A stretch of DNA of 19,686 bases, taken from contig CAMQYB010000010.1 of assembly GCA_947039055.1 (NCBI GenBank), positions 1 to 19,686 of the forward strand, read 5' to 3'. A program made the translations under genes and the position numbers. Under the pieces are notes generated by a model. The model saw only the letters and a list, made by a program, of their open reading frames with translations, was not told the DNA's origin and did no database searches. Shown piece after piece: positions 1 through 7,477 of the stretch. Position 1 is the stretch's first letter. Each line of letters opens with the position of its first letter. This DNA comes from an uncultured Deferribacteraceae bacterium. Its GTDB lineage: Bacteria; Chrysiogenota; Deferribacteres; Deferribacterales; Mucispirillaceae.

Positions 1-6
1 AACTAT

Positions 7-1554
7 TTATTTCTGTTTCAATATATCATTTTTATTAAATATCAATTTGACTTCAGTCCACTCTTTCTCTTTAGATTTAATATCAATTCTTCCGTTATGC
101 TCTCTAACAATTCTTGAAACGATAGATAAACCTAATCCTGTTCCTGGGTACTCTTTCTTAACATTCTCACCACGATGAAATTTTGTTAATACTGTTTTGA
201 TATCATTTTTATTTATACCAACACCACTATCTTTAAACATAATAATATAGTTCTCACCATAGTTATATGCCTTGATAATTATAGTCGAATTAGCGTGTGA
301 ATATTTAACAGCATTCGAAATAAGGTTGTTAATAACTGTGATAAAAGTTTCACCATCAACATAGACCGTATCTGTAGGTTTAATGTTGAGCGATACAGTA
401 AGACCTTTATTTTTTATATCTATATCAAACATCTCAATTCTTTCTTCAACCATATTATAAATATTTACAGGGATAAAGTGATAATCATACTGTCCGTGTT
501 CAAGTCGTGATAAAGTTACTATATCGTTAAATAGAGTTTTTATTGTGTTAATATTATTTTTTAAACTAGAAGTAAATTTGCTTCTCATCTCATGATTATC
601 AAGTATACGTTTATCATCAAGCAGTTCAGAGTACGACAATATTTTTGTAAGTGGAGTCCTTATTTCATGAGCGATTGAATCAAGCAGTTCTGTTTTTAAT
701 TGATTGATACTATCGAGTTTATCATTTTTATCTTTAAGCTCATCAACTAATGTAATATATTTTACAGCAGCATCAGCTAGCTTACTAGTTAAAATATCTT
801 CGTTATGTGCGATCTGTACACTCATCTGATTGAACGCTTCAGAGAGGATAGAAATCTCATCGTTAGTCTCTATTTTTGTTTCAACAATATTACCTTGTTT
901 AATCTCCATAGTAGCTTTTGTTAATGTGTTCACATGTCTTACTATTAACCAATGGATCAGTAGTGAAATGACTACAATTATCAAAATCAAACTTATTATA
1001 ATAGTGTAGTAAGTTATTTCATTACTTCTAATAAGTGATGTTCTAATCTCATCAAGGGGTAGCGTTATAGATATCAGTCCTCTAAAATCATTTAACTTAT
1101 ATCCATCAGTATGACAGCTTAGACAAGATTTATTTATAAATAGAGGTGCTGCATAATTATACACAGTCCCTAATGTATCGTCATGTGCAATCTCTGTATA
1201 CTCTTCCATACCTTGATGTTGTACAGCGTCCATCGCAGCGATTTCAAACTCAGTAGGTAAATTGTCAGAATTAACAAGATTATCAGATGTGATATGAAAC
1301 CTAAATGCAGTCATTTTTTCAGCGTATTTAGATAATTCTTTTGTCACAACAGCAGGTACAGGTTCAACACGATCTCTATTTTCAGCAGCCCACTGCCTAG
1401 TTATCACAACCATACTATGCACAGCTTTTGCTTGTGTATGTGCTTGCTCTATTATTGTTCTGCTTTGGTTTGATAAAAGTAGATATACAGCAGGGATCAT
1501 TATTGTTAAAATTGTAATGAAGAGATAGAGGATAATTTTGACCATCAGTTTCAT
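7..1554 (-). CDS. Membrane sensor histidine kinase with periplasmic c-type haem motif
   Basis: 515-residue sensor kinase. Visible order: membrane segment about 6-27; periplasmic domain about 28-180 resembling the Tll0287/DUF3365 haem-sensor type, with a CLSCH haem-attachment motif at 144-148; second membrane segment about 182-205; HAMP about 205-258; a coiled-coil-like linker to about 290; HisKA H-box with phospho-acceptor His296 in SIAHEIRTP; and a HATPase domain with N box (NNLISNAVKYS), DSGVGI and GTGLGLSI. The covalent haem motif suggests sensing of redox state, NO or another haem ligand in the periplasm; the actual signal is not known. No response regulator lies in the window. The gene ends 6 bases from the left edge, so a partner could follow there. 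It is divergent from the iron regulator. No clear Shine-Dalgarno precedes Met1 or the alternative Met4 (base 1545), so the start is uncertain. The kinase call is secure; the haem-sensor role is inferred. Confidence 0.9.
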   Translation of the reverse strand: MKLMVKIILYLFITILTIMIPAVYLLLSNQSRTIIEQAHTQAKAVHSMVVITRQWAAENRDRVEPVPAVVTKELSKYAEKMTAFRFHITSDNLVNSDNLPTEFEIAAMDAVQHQGMEEYTEIAHDDTLGTVYNYAAPLFINKSCLSCHTDGYKLNDFRGLISITLPLDEIRTSLIRSNEITYYTIIISLILIIVVISLLIHWLIVRHVNTLTKATMEIKQGNIVETKIETNDEISILSEAFNQMSVQIAHNEDILTSKLADAAVKYITLVDELKDKNDKLDSINQLKTELLDSIAHEIRTPLTKILSYSELLDDKRILDNHEMRSKFTSSLKNNINTIKTLFNDIVTLSRLEHGQYDYHFIPVNIYNMVEERIEMFDIDIKNKGLTVSLNIKPTDTVYVDGETFITVINNLISNAVKYSHANSTIIIKAYNYGENYIIMFKDSGVGINKNDIKTVLTKFHRGENVKKEYPGTGLGLSIVSRIVREHNGRIDIKSKEKEWTEVKLIFNKNDILKQK

Positions 1555-1656
1555 AAAGTTATTATATACGATAAGAAAATTATTTCAATAACTATAAATA
1601 TAGATTAACCGTCATTAAAATTATAATATGAATATTAAGGATATCATATTTAATGC

Positions 1657-1700
1657 TTGACAATGTTGTTAGAAATTAGTATTGTTTAGGTGTGCCTAAA
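1657..1700 (+). promoter_or_regulatory. Promoter and DtxR-type operator of the dtxR-feoA gene (iron box 1)
   Basis: A consensus -35 TTGACA (1657-1662) is followed 17 bp later by a -10-like TATTGT (1680-1685). Overlapping the -10 is the dyad TTTAGGTGTGCCTAAA (1685-1700), with perfect 6-bp arms and 4 central bases. DtxR/IdeR operators have related TTAGG...CCTAA arms. The site would let the metal-bound regulator block its own promoter. Promoter and dyad are seen directly; the identity of the binder is inferred. Confidence 0.7.
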
Positions 1701-1765
1701 GTTGCATATACAAATCTAGTTAGAATACAGATGGTTTAGTTTTATATGATGAGGTTGTTTTAATT

Positions 1766-2500
1766 ATGAAGGATGAACATTTAACGCAGAGTCTTGAGGA
1801 TTATTTAGAGGCTATATATATGGTTATCATAGATAAGAAGGTTGTGAAACCGAAAGATATATCATTGATGTTAAATGTGTCACAGGCATCAGTAACGGGA
1901 GCGTTACGTTCATTAGCAGTTAAAAAACTTATTTTATATTCGCCTTATGAGCCGATTGAACTTACAAGTATCGGACTTAGAAAAGCTAGAGAAATTCTTA
2001 GAAGACATGAGTTGTTGAGAACATTTTTCACAAAAGTTTTATTAATAGATCATCAGATTGCAGATGAAACGGCGTGTAAGATGGAGCATGTGATACCTAA
2101 AGTTATTTTAGAGAGATTAGCACAATATATTGAATATATTGAAAATTGTGAAAACAAATCATTTGAGTGGATTGAAAAATCTGGTTACAAATGTATAGAT
2201 AGAGAAGGTTGTGAGGAGTGTTCAATGGGGTTAGATAATTTAATAGCAAAGGATAGCGAGTCTAATGAAAGTACTGTTTCATTACTTGATATACCAGTTG
2301 GCAAAAGCTGTAGAGTAGTTGAGTTGAATTTAGATGGCAGTACTCAGAAAAGATTAGTAGATATGGGTCTTATTAAAGATGCTATAGTTTCTGTTGAAAG
2401 ATATGCACCGCTTGGCGATCCTATTGAGATAAAAATCAATAACTCATGCATAGCGTTAAGAATTAAAGATGCTGGTAGGATAGTTGTAGAGTTGGTTTAG
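1766..2500 (+). CDS. DtxR-family iron regulator fused to a FeoA domain
   Basis: 244 residues. Residues about 1-65 form a winged-helix DNA-binding domain (DISLMLNVSQASVTGALRSL helix-turn-helix). Residues 66-125 resemble the DtxR/MntR metal-binding and dimerisation domain, with RRHELL (His81, Glu82) and CKMEH (Cys104, Glu107, His108, matching DtxR Cys102/Glu105/His106). A Cys-rich linker follows (Cys128, 143, 149, 152). Residues about 170-244 are a FeoA/SH3-like domain (RLVDMGLIKDA ... IALRIKDAGRIVV). DtxR-FeoA fusions occur next to feoB in many anaerobes. The protein probably binds Fe(II) and represses iron uptake, while the FeoA part could bind metal in place of the DtxR SH3 domain or contact FeoB. 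There is a matching dyad in its own promoter and two more downstream. Start: ATG preceded by a GAGG-like sequence at 1750-1753. The second-shell residues Asp12 and Glu15 look MntR-like, so Mn(II) sensing is the main alternative. Confidence 0.88.
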   Translation: MKDEHLTQSLEDYLEAIYMVIIDKKVVKPKDISLMLNVSQASVTGALRSLAVKKLILYSPYEPIELTSIGLRKAREILRRHELLRTFFTKVLLIDHQIADETACKMEHVIPKVILERLAQYIEYIENCENKSFEWIEKSGYKCIDREGCEECSMGLDNLIAKDSESNESTVSLLDIPVGKSCRVVELNLDGSTQKRLVDMGLIKDAIVSVERYAPLGDPIEIKINNSCIALRIKDAGRIVVELV

Positions 2501-2531
2501 TGCAACAGGTTACGGCTGTGTTTTTTTCACA

Positions 2532-2552
2532 TATAGTTTAGGCAAGACTAAG
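2532..2552 (+). promoter_or_regulatory. Iron box 2 with overlapping -10, before feoB
   Basis: A TATAGT -10-like hexamer (2532-2537) runs straight into TTTAGGCAAGACTAAG (2537-2552), an imperfect dyad with the core TTAG-N6-CTAA. The arrangement is the same as at boxes 1 and 3. No good -35 is visible. It lies 36 bp before the feoB start codon, so feoB has its own candidate iron-controlled promoter inside the cluster. Confidence 0.6.
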
Positions 2553-2587
2553 CTATTGGTAAATTATTTATAAAGTGGGAAGGTTTT

Positions 2588-4717
2588 ATGAAGGATATAA
2601 GAGTAGCGTTGGTAGGTAATCCTAATGCTGGTAAGAGTACGATATTTAATAGTTTGACTGGTGCAAAACAGAAGATTGCAAACTATCCAGGCGTAACAGT
2701 TGATATAAAGGAAGGTGGCATAAAGCACAAAGATTTCAATATAGTGATCTATGATTTACCGGGTATATATTCATTGTTTTCACAATCAGAGGAAGAGGTT
2801 ATTGCACGTGATTTTATTGTTACGGAGAAGATTGATATTATATTGAATGTTATTGATGTTTCAAATATTGATCGCAACCTTAATCTTACCTTACAGCTTA
2901 TGGATTTAAATATACCGATGGTAGCTGTATTAAATATGTCAGATATTGCAGAATCGAACGGTTACAGTATTGATTATCATAAGCTATCATCTATGCTTGC
3001 GATGCCAGTTGTGAAAGCTGTTGGAAGCAAGGGTGTTGGAAGTCAAAACATAGTAGCAGAGATAGAGCGATTAGCGAATGGTGAGTGGGTAAATAATTAT
3101 CCAAGAATAGATTACGGTAAAGATGTTGAGACAGAGATAGAAGGGTTATGTGATAAATTAGTTGTGCCTGCTGAAATCGGCAATAAATATTCTAAGCGAT
3201 ATATTATTGTGAAATTATTAGAAGATGATGAAACGATGCATGAGGTTATGTATGGTGGTAAAAACATTGATTTAATTAATCGTTCAAAAGATAAGATCAA
3301 TTCATTAACGGGAGATGATTCGGCTATTTATATAAGTTATGCACGTCACGGATATATAACAGGAATAGTTAGAGAGTCGGTTGATAAGCGTGTGATAGAT
3401 AGGATTAATGTATCGGATAAGCTTGATAAAGTTTTAGCAAATAGAGTTATAGGTTTACCGATATTTTTCGGATTAATGTATCTGCTATTCCAGATGGTAT
3501 TTACGATTGGTGGACCGTTCATGGAATGGATAGAGAAAGGTTTTGAAATTCTTTCAAATGCGGTACATGCTAATTGGAATCCAGAAACACTTCCACTACT
3601 TAGATCACTTCTTATAGATGGAATAATTGGTGGAGTTGGTGGCGTGATTGTTTTCCTTCCGAATATTATTTTACTATTTTTTGCGATAGCTTTACTAGAG
3701 GGTACAGGGTATATGGCACGTGTTGCGTTTATTATGGATAAGATAATGAACAAGTTCGGGTTGCAAGGTAAGAGTATTATTCCTATGTTGGTTGGTTTTG
3801 GTTGTACAGTTCCAGCTATAATGGCGACAAGAACATTAGATAGTAGACGAGATAGATTAATCACAATGATGGTTGCACCTCTTGTAAGTTGTGGCGCAAG
3901 GCTTCCGATATACGCATTAATTATTCCAGCATTTTTTGCAGAGGATATCCAAGCTGCGATGTTATTTTTGATATATATAATAGGTATTGTTCTTGCGATA
4001 ATTTTCTCAAAAATATTAGGTTCAACAATATTTAAGGGAGAGGCTAGAACATTTATAATGGAGATGCCTCCGTATCGTATGCCAACATTAAAAGGTTTAT
4101 TAATTCATACATGGGACAGATCGTATATGTATCTTCGTAAAGCAGGAACGATGATTTTAGCGGTATCTATTGCGATATGGGCGATGATGACATTTCCAGC
4201 TCTTCCAGTTGCAGAGACAGAGAAGTATGAAGCAGAACGTACAGTAGTTGTCGCATCTAATATGTTAGATGAGGAGAAAGAAAGTCAGATATTGGGTATA
4301 GATAATAAAGAGTTAGAAGCAGGACTAGTATATAGTGTAGCAGGTAGAATAGGTAAAGCAATTGAGCCACCGTTATCATTATTAGGATTTGATTGGAAGA
4401 TAGGCGTTGCGTTAATCGGTGCGTTTGCAGCAAAAGAGGTGTTTGTGGCACAGCTAGGAATAGTTTATTCAATAGGTGAAGCGACAGAGGAAAGTCAGAC
4501 ACTTAGAGAAAAGTTGGCATATAATTATTCACCACTTGTAGCTTTATGTATAATGTTGTTCGCACTTATCTCCACCCCTTGCGTAGCGACTATGGTTGTA
4601 ACGGCGAAGGAGTCAGGATCGTGGAAATATGCAGCTATGCAGTTGGTTGGTTTAACTTTATTAGCGTATATTATTTCATTGATCGTATATCAAGTTGGTA
4701 CATTTTTAGGTTATTAA
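2588..4717 (+). CDS. feoB: Ferrous iron transporter FeoB
   Basis: 709 residues; inner-membrane Fe(II) uptake driven or gated by its cytoplasmic GTPase domain. N-terminal G domain: G1 GNPNAGKST (10-18), G2 around Thr37 (GVTVDIKEG), G3 DLPG (56-59), G4-like NMSD (116-119), then a helical GDI region to about 275. The remaining part is membrane: two gate halves with typical signatures GCTVPAIMATRTLDSRRDR and SCGARLPIY, FAAKEVFVAQLG, and STPCVAT near the C terminus. Length is slightly under the E. coli protein (773 aa), without a long C-terminal tail. The start ATG has GGGAAGG at 2577-2583 as ribosome site. Upstream is iron box 2; downstream is the FeoB-associated Cys-rich protein. FeoA is supplied as the C-terminal part of the upstream regulator, and no separate feoA is present. 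Assignment is secure. Confidence 0.97.
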   Translation: MKDIRVALVGNPNAGKSTIFNSLTGAKQKIANYPGVTVDIKEGGIKHKDFNIVIYDLPGIYSLFSQSEEEVIARDFIVTEKIDIILNVIDVSNIDRNLNLTLQLMDLNIPMVAVLNMSDIAESNGYSIDYHKLSSMLAMPVVKAVGSKGVGSQNIVAEIERLANGEWVNNYPRIDYGKDVETEIEGLCDKLVVPAEIGNKYSKRYIIVKLLEDDETMHEVMYGGKNIDLINRSKDKINSLTGDDSAIYISYARHGYITGIVRESVDKRVIDRINVSDKLDKVLANRVIGLPIFFGLMYLLFQMVFTIGGPFMEWIEKGFEILSNAVHANWNPETLPLLRSLLIDGIIGGVGGVIVFLPNIILLFFAIALLEGTGYMARVAFIMDKIMNKFGLQGKSIIPMLVGFGCTVPAIMATRTLDSRRDRLITMMVAPLVSCGARLPIYALIIPAFFAEDIQAAMLFLIYIIGIVLAIIFSKILGSTIFKGEARTFIMEMPPYRMPTLKGLLIHTWDRSYMYLRKAGTMILAVSIAIWAMMTFPALPVAETEKYEAERTVVVASNMLDEEKESQILGIDNKELEAGLVYSVAGRIGKAIEPPLSLLGFDWKIGVALIGAFAAKEVFVAQLGIVYSIGEATEESQTLREKLAYNYSPLVALCIMLFALISTPCVATMVVTAKESGSWKYAAMQLVGLTLLAYIISLIVYQVGTFLGY

Positions 4718-4839
4718 TTTTAGAAGTATATAGTAGTTAGTTTGTATCTATATTAGATAGTTTATCTACGATATAGATATCGGTATAGATTGAGATTATG
4801 TTTTTGTGTAGTATAATAATAATTAGTAAGGAGTTTTTT

Positions 4840-4995
4840 ATGGTAGATATAGTATTAGTGTCAATAATTTTATTAGCGGTTGTTATGTATACAGCGTATA
4901 AATGTTACGGTTTATTTTTCTCAAAGGAGAAAGTTTCATCTTGTTGTTCATCATCAAAATCAGGATGTGGATCAGGTTGTGGTAAAGGTGATTAG
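4840..4995 (+). CDS. FeoB-associated Cys-rich membrane protein
   Basis: 51 residues when started at ATG 4840, which has a perfect TAAGGAG ribosome site at 4827-4833. A longer reading from 4798 has no ribosome site and would add 14 residues before a normal membrane-protein start, so I reject it. One membrane helix (residues about 3-20) is followed by a short basic stretch and a Cys/Ser/Gly tail with Cys22, 35, 36, 43 and 47. This is the layout of the FeoB-associated Cys-rich family (Pfam FeoB_associated type), small proteins found after feoB in many bacteria, possibly carrying or sensing iron at the membrane. It is 122 bp after feoB with no terminator between, so probably cotranscribed. The exact function of the family is not established. 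Confidence 0.8.
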   Translation: MVDIVLVSIILLAVVMYTAYKCYGLFFSKEKVSSCCSSSKSGCGSGCGKGD

Positions 4996-5054
4996 TTTTT
5001 AAGATAAGAGAATTCGTATATTGTAGTTTATAAAAATTCATTTAAAGTACAAAC

Positions 5055-5107
5055 CCTATATTAATCTACTTAATTATATTATATAGATTAATATAGGTGT
5101 TTTTTTT
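5055..5107 (+). terminator. Strong intrinsic terminator closing the feo operon
   Basis: Perfect 14-bp arms CCTATATTAATCTA (5055-5068) and TAGATTAATATAGG (5084-5097) with a 15-base loop, then TG and eight T (5100-5107). It separates the feo genes from the barrel protein gene, which starts from its own promoter directly after. Confidence 0.9.
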
Positions 5108-5111
5108 AAAG

Positions 5112-5132
5112 TATAGTTTAGGGTAGACTAAG
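5112..5132 (+). promoter_or_regulatory. Iron box 3 with overlapping -10, before the barrel protein gene
   Basis: TATAGT (5112-5117) continues into TTTAGGGTAGACTAAG (5117-5132), an imperfect dyad of the TTAG-N6-CTAA type. The stretch from the -10 through the dyad is almost identical to box 2 (TATAGTTTAGG then AGACTAAGCT). It lies 43 bp before the start codon. This places the outer-membrane gene in the same putative iron regulon as feoB. Confidence 0.6.
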
Positions 5133-5175
5133 CTTGTTAGTGGGTATATAATTAATATAGAGAGAGGTTAAATTT

Positions 5176-6303
5176 ATGAATAATATGAGAAGTGTGTTTG
5201 TGGGGTTTAAGGGAGTAATGTTATTGGTGTTATCTATTTTTGTTATTACGGGGTTTGCAAAAAATAGTTATGCACAGGAGAATGATTTAGGAAGCAGCAA
5301 GTTTGACATCAATGTTTACGGTGAAGTGTATATGGATTTCTTTTACAACGATAGTGGTTTTGCTCCAGATATTATACCAAACGGTATATCGCTACTTCAA
5401 CAGTCTGGTTCATCTAATTTAGGTATTGATGTATCATACGGAAATACGTTTGCTTTACTTGAAGTAGGGTTAAGTCTAGGTGAAATTATACGCCGTCTTT
5501 ATATAGGATATGAATTTGAGAATGAGTCTAAGATAATTTTTGGTAGAGATACAACAATAGCGACTTACACATTTGGACAGATGGCGTTTGATGAGAACGG
5601 ACTAGCCGGTGCAGGAACGCTAGGTAGCAACCAATATTTACAGATAAGATATGAGATAAGTGGTTTTCAGATAGCGTTAGTGAATAATGAAACAGCACCA
5701 GATATAGATAGTATCATGTTGAATATTCCTCATGTTGAAGCGACGTATAATTTTTCAATAGGTGATTCAGATGAAACGTTGGTATTTTTCTCATTAGGTT
5801 ACTTTACATTTGATAAAATAGTTGATCAAACTACAGATGATGAAATATTGTTCGATCCGTTAATAGCTGGAACGCTTGGAGCTGGTGGTAATGTTGAGAT
5901 CGGTTTTTTCACATTAAACTACTCTGCATTTGCAGCGTATAACGGCGAATTACTTGGTGTATTTACACTACCACTTTTTAATTATGATGATCATTCATTA
6001 ACAGGTAAAGCACATAATATATTATCATTTGGTGGAGCTATTGGATTAGAGTTTGATATAATGAAAATGTTTTCAGTAGGTGCTGGTGTCGGTTATATGG
6101 GATCAACATCGAGTGATCCATTAGCTAATTCTGTTGATAATTCTATTGCAACATACCTTAACTTTAATATACCTATCGGCAAGTATTTTGCAATCTATCC
6201 AGAGGTTGGTTATATAATTAATTTAGGAGATGTATATGGAAATACACATGCAGATCAGAGCGCTTTTTATGGTGGACTACATTTAGTAGCTACGTTTGAG
6301 TAG
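5176..6303 (+). CDS. Putative outer-membrane beta-barrel protein (porin-like), iron-box controlled
   Basis: 375 residues with a Sec signal peptide (basic start, hydrophobic core about 14-27, cleavage probably after NSYA near residue 33). The mature part has no Cys and is built of alternating polar/hydrophobic strands rich in Gly, Tyr, Phe and Asn, for example FDINVYGEVYMDFFYND, IRRLYIGYEFENESKIIFGRD, YLQIRYEISGFQIALV and a C-terminal strand YGGLHLVATF. That pattern fits a barrel of the porin size class, although the last residue is Glu rather than the usual Phe. No plug domain or TonB box is visible, so an active siderophore receptor is unlikely; a diffusion pore letting Fe(II) or another solute reach FeoB would fit the context. 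Ribosome site AGAGAGG precedes the ATG. I do not recognise a specific family. The outer-membrane call is moderate; the substrate is unknown. Confidence 0.65.
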   Translation: MNNMRSVFVGFKGVMLLVLSIFVITGFAKNSYAQENDLGSSKFDINVYGEVYMDFFYNDSGFAPDIIPNGISLLQQSGSSNLGIDVSYGNTFALLEVGLSLGEIIRRLYIGYEFENESKIIFGRDTTIATYTFGQMAFDENGLAGAGTLGSNQYLQIRYEISGFQIALVNNETAPDIDSIMLNIPHVEATYNFSIGDSDETLVFFSLGYFTFDKIVDQTTDDEILFDPLIAGTLGAGGNVEIGFFTLNYSAFAAYNGELLGVFTLPLFNYDDHSLTGKAHNILSFGGAIGLEFDIMKMFSVGAGVGYMGSTSSDPLANSVDNSIATYLNFNIPIGKYFAIYPEVGYIINLGDVYGNTHADQSAFYGGLHLVATFE

Positions 6304-6679
6304 AGATTAATAGGTTTTGATTTGAGTAGAGATTGAGAGGATTGAATAGAGATTGAAAGATATAGATTCACCTCTATATGATTAAGATAATTATAGCTTA
6401 CATATTATAGATACTTTTAGAGATAATCGTATTTATAGTATGTAGCTATTTTTTTTTATATATTGTGGTAGTGTTTTAGTATGATAAACTTAGTGGAAAA
6501 ATGTTATCAATCATGTAAATAAAATTCTTGTCAAAAATAGTATAAAATTATTTAGTGTAAAGGTATTTATCTAAAATTATTTAGTGTAAAATTATTTAGT
6601 GTAAAAGTATTTAGTACAAAATTATTTAATGTAAACGTATTTAATCTAAATTATTTAATCTAAAATATTTAGTGTAAAA
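6304..6679. other. Convergent intergenic region between the barrel gene and napH
   Basis: 376 bases without a gene. Three copies of TAGAGATTRA (6301-6310, 6327-6336, 6347-6356) run from the barrel gene's stop codon into the spacer. A rightward terminator (6393-6457) follows. From 6544 a tandem repeat array fills the rest and enters the last codons of napH. No clear leftward terminator for the nap operon is visible, unless the array takes that role. Confidence 0.6.
6393..6457 (+). terminator. Intrinsic terminator after the barrel protein gene
   Basis: Arms ATAGCT-T-ACATA (6393-6404) and TATGTAGCTAT (6439-6449) pair with one bulged T, followed by nine T (6449-6457). Confidence 0.75.
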
Positions 6680-6690
6680 TTATTTCATTT
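6544..6690. repeat. Array of ten 14-15 bp tandem repeats at the 3' end of the nap operon
   Basis: Ten head-to-tail units with consensus AAAATTATTTAGTGT: 6544-6558, 6559-6572, 6573-6587, 6588-6602, 6603-6617, 6618-6632, 6633-6647, 6648-6661, 6662-6675 and 6676-6690. Units 1, 3 and 4 are identical; the others differ at 2-5 positions, mostly at the T/G of position 5-6 and the last three bases. The array overlaps the last codons and stop of napH on the minus strand. There are no spacers, so it is not CRISPR. Confidence 0.9.
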
Positions 6691-7471
6691 TAAAAAACAG
6701 AGTTTTTTGTTTTAGATTATCTTTACAACTATCAACACAAATCCCGCAATTATTACACTGTTTAGAGTCGCCATCTATTTTAGGATCAAGCATTAATGGA
6801 CACTCTTTTATACACGCATTACATTCAGAACAGCTACCTATATGTTTTACTTTTAGTCCAAACCTTTTAAATTGAAATAGTGATAGAAGAGTTCCAGTTG
6901 GACATAAATATCTGCACGCAAATCTATAGATAAAAAATATCTCTACAATTAATATCGACAGTAGTATTATCACTTCAGATGTAAATCTTAGATGTTTAAT
7001 TATCATAATCATCTGTGTTGATATAACTGATGGAGGCGAGATTAGATACAGTAACGGGACGCCTAATATACCTATAATTATAAAACCTGTTAAGAGTACT
7101 CCGTATCTAATTATATTTTGTCTATTAGTATTTATATTTTTATTTTGTATGTTTTTTATATTAAGTTTATTTTTTATTTTATCAATTAGTTCAGTCATCA
7201 AAAAATATGGACAAGCGTAACTACACCAAACTCTACCAAAAAATATTACGATTAAAATCGGTATGAGTATTGATATAAGCATTAACGGTACAATTTTATG
7301 TGATAAAAATATCGCTTGAAAAACAGCTAACGGATCAGAGATTGCAAGATTACCAACTGTGAGTGAAATGAATGAGCCGTTAAAGAAATATATTTCCATA
7401 AGATTAAGTATAGGTATAACTACTATTAATAGTAGAAAAAAGATTTGTGATATTTTTCTAATTTTTTGCAT
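6680..7471 (-). CDS. napH: NapH-type membrane iron-sulfur protein
   Basis: 263 residues. About four membrane helices (10-29, 57-79, 121-147, 166-184). Two CX3CP motifs face the cytoplasm: CSYACP (83-88) and CRYLCP (186-191), the hallmark of the NapH/CcoG-like family. Two C-terminal 4Fe-4S ferredoxin motifs follow: Cys214/217/220/224 and Cys239/242/245/249. With NapG, NapH forms a quinol-oxidising module feeding periplasmic nitrate reductase. Since no napC is in the window, this pair is the visible route from the quinol pool. The start ATG lies 6 bp after the napG stop, and its ribosome site (AGGTAG) overlaps that stop codon, indicating coupling in one operon. It is the last gene of the napMADGH order. 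Confidence 0.9.
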   Translation of the reverse strand: MQKIRKISQIFFLLLIVVIPILNLMEIYFFNGSFISLTVGNLAISDPLAVFQAIFLSHKIVPLMLISILIPILIVIFFGRVWCSYACPYFLMTELIDKIKNKLNIKNIQNKNINTNRQNIIRYGVLLTGFIIIGILGVPLLYLISPPSVISTQMIMIIKHLRFTSEVIILLSILIVEIFFIYRFACRYLCPTGTLLSLFQFKRFGLKVKHIGSCSECNACIKECPLMLDPKIDGDSKQCNNCGICVDSCKDNLKQKTLFFKMK

Positions 7472-7477
7472 AAGTAT

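Noticed and set aside
2503..2527. Terminator between the dtxR-feoA gene and feoB (ACAG...CTGT then seven T)
   Set aside because: Only 4 bp of stem are paired; the T-run is striking but the hairpin is too weak to call, and it may only be a leaky stop before the feoB promoter.
3346..3864. 172-residue reading frame on the minus strand inside feoB
   Set aside because: It is antisense to the FeoB membrane domain; its hydrophobicity mirrors the opposite strand and no start signal is present.
5176..6303. TonB-dependent siderophore receptor
   Set aside because: Too short, no plug domain and no TonB box after the signal peptide.
6544..6690. CRISPR array
   Set aside because: Units are 14-15 bp and directly abutting, with no unique spacers and no cas genes.
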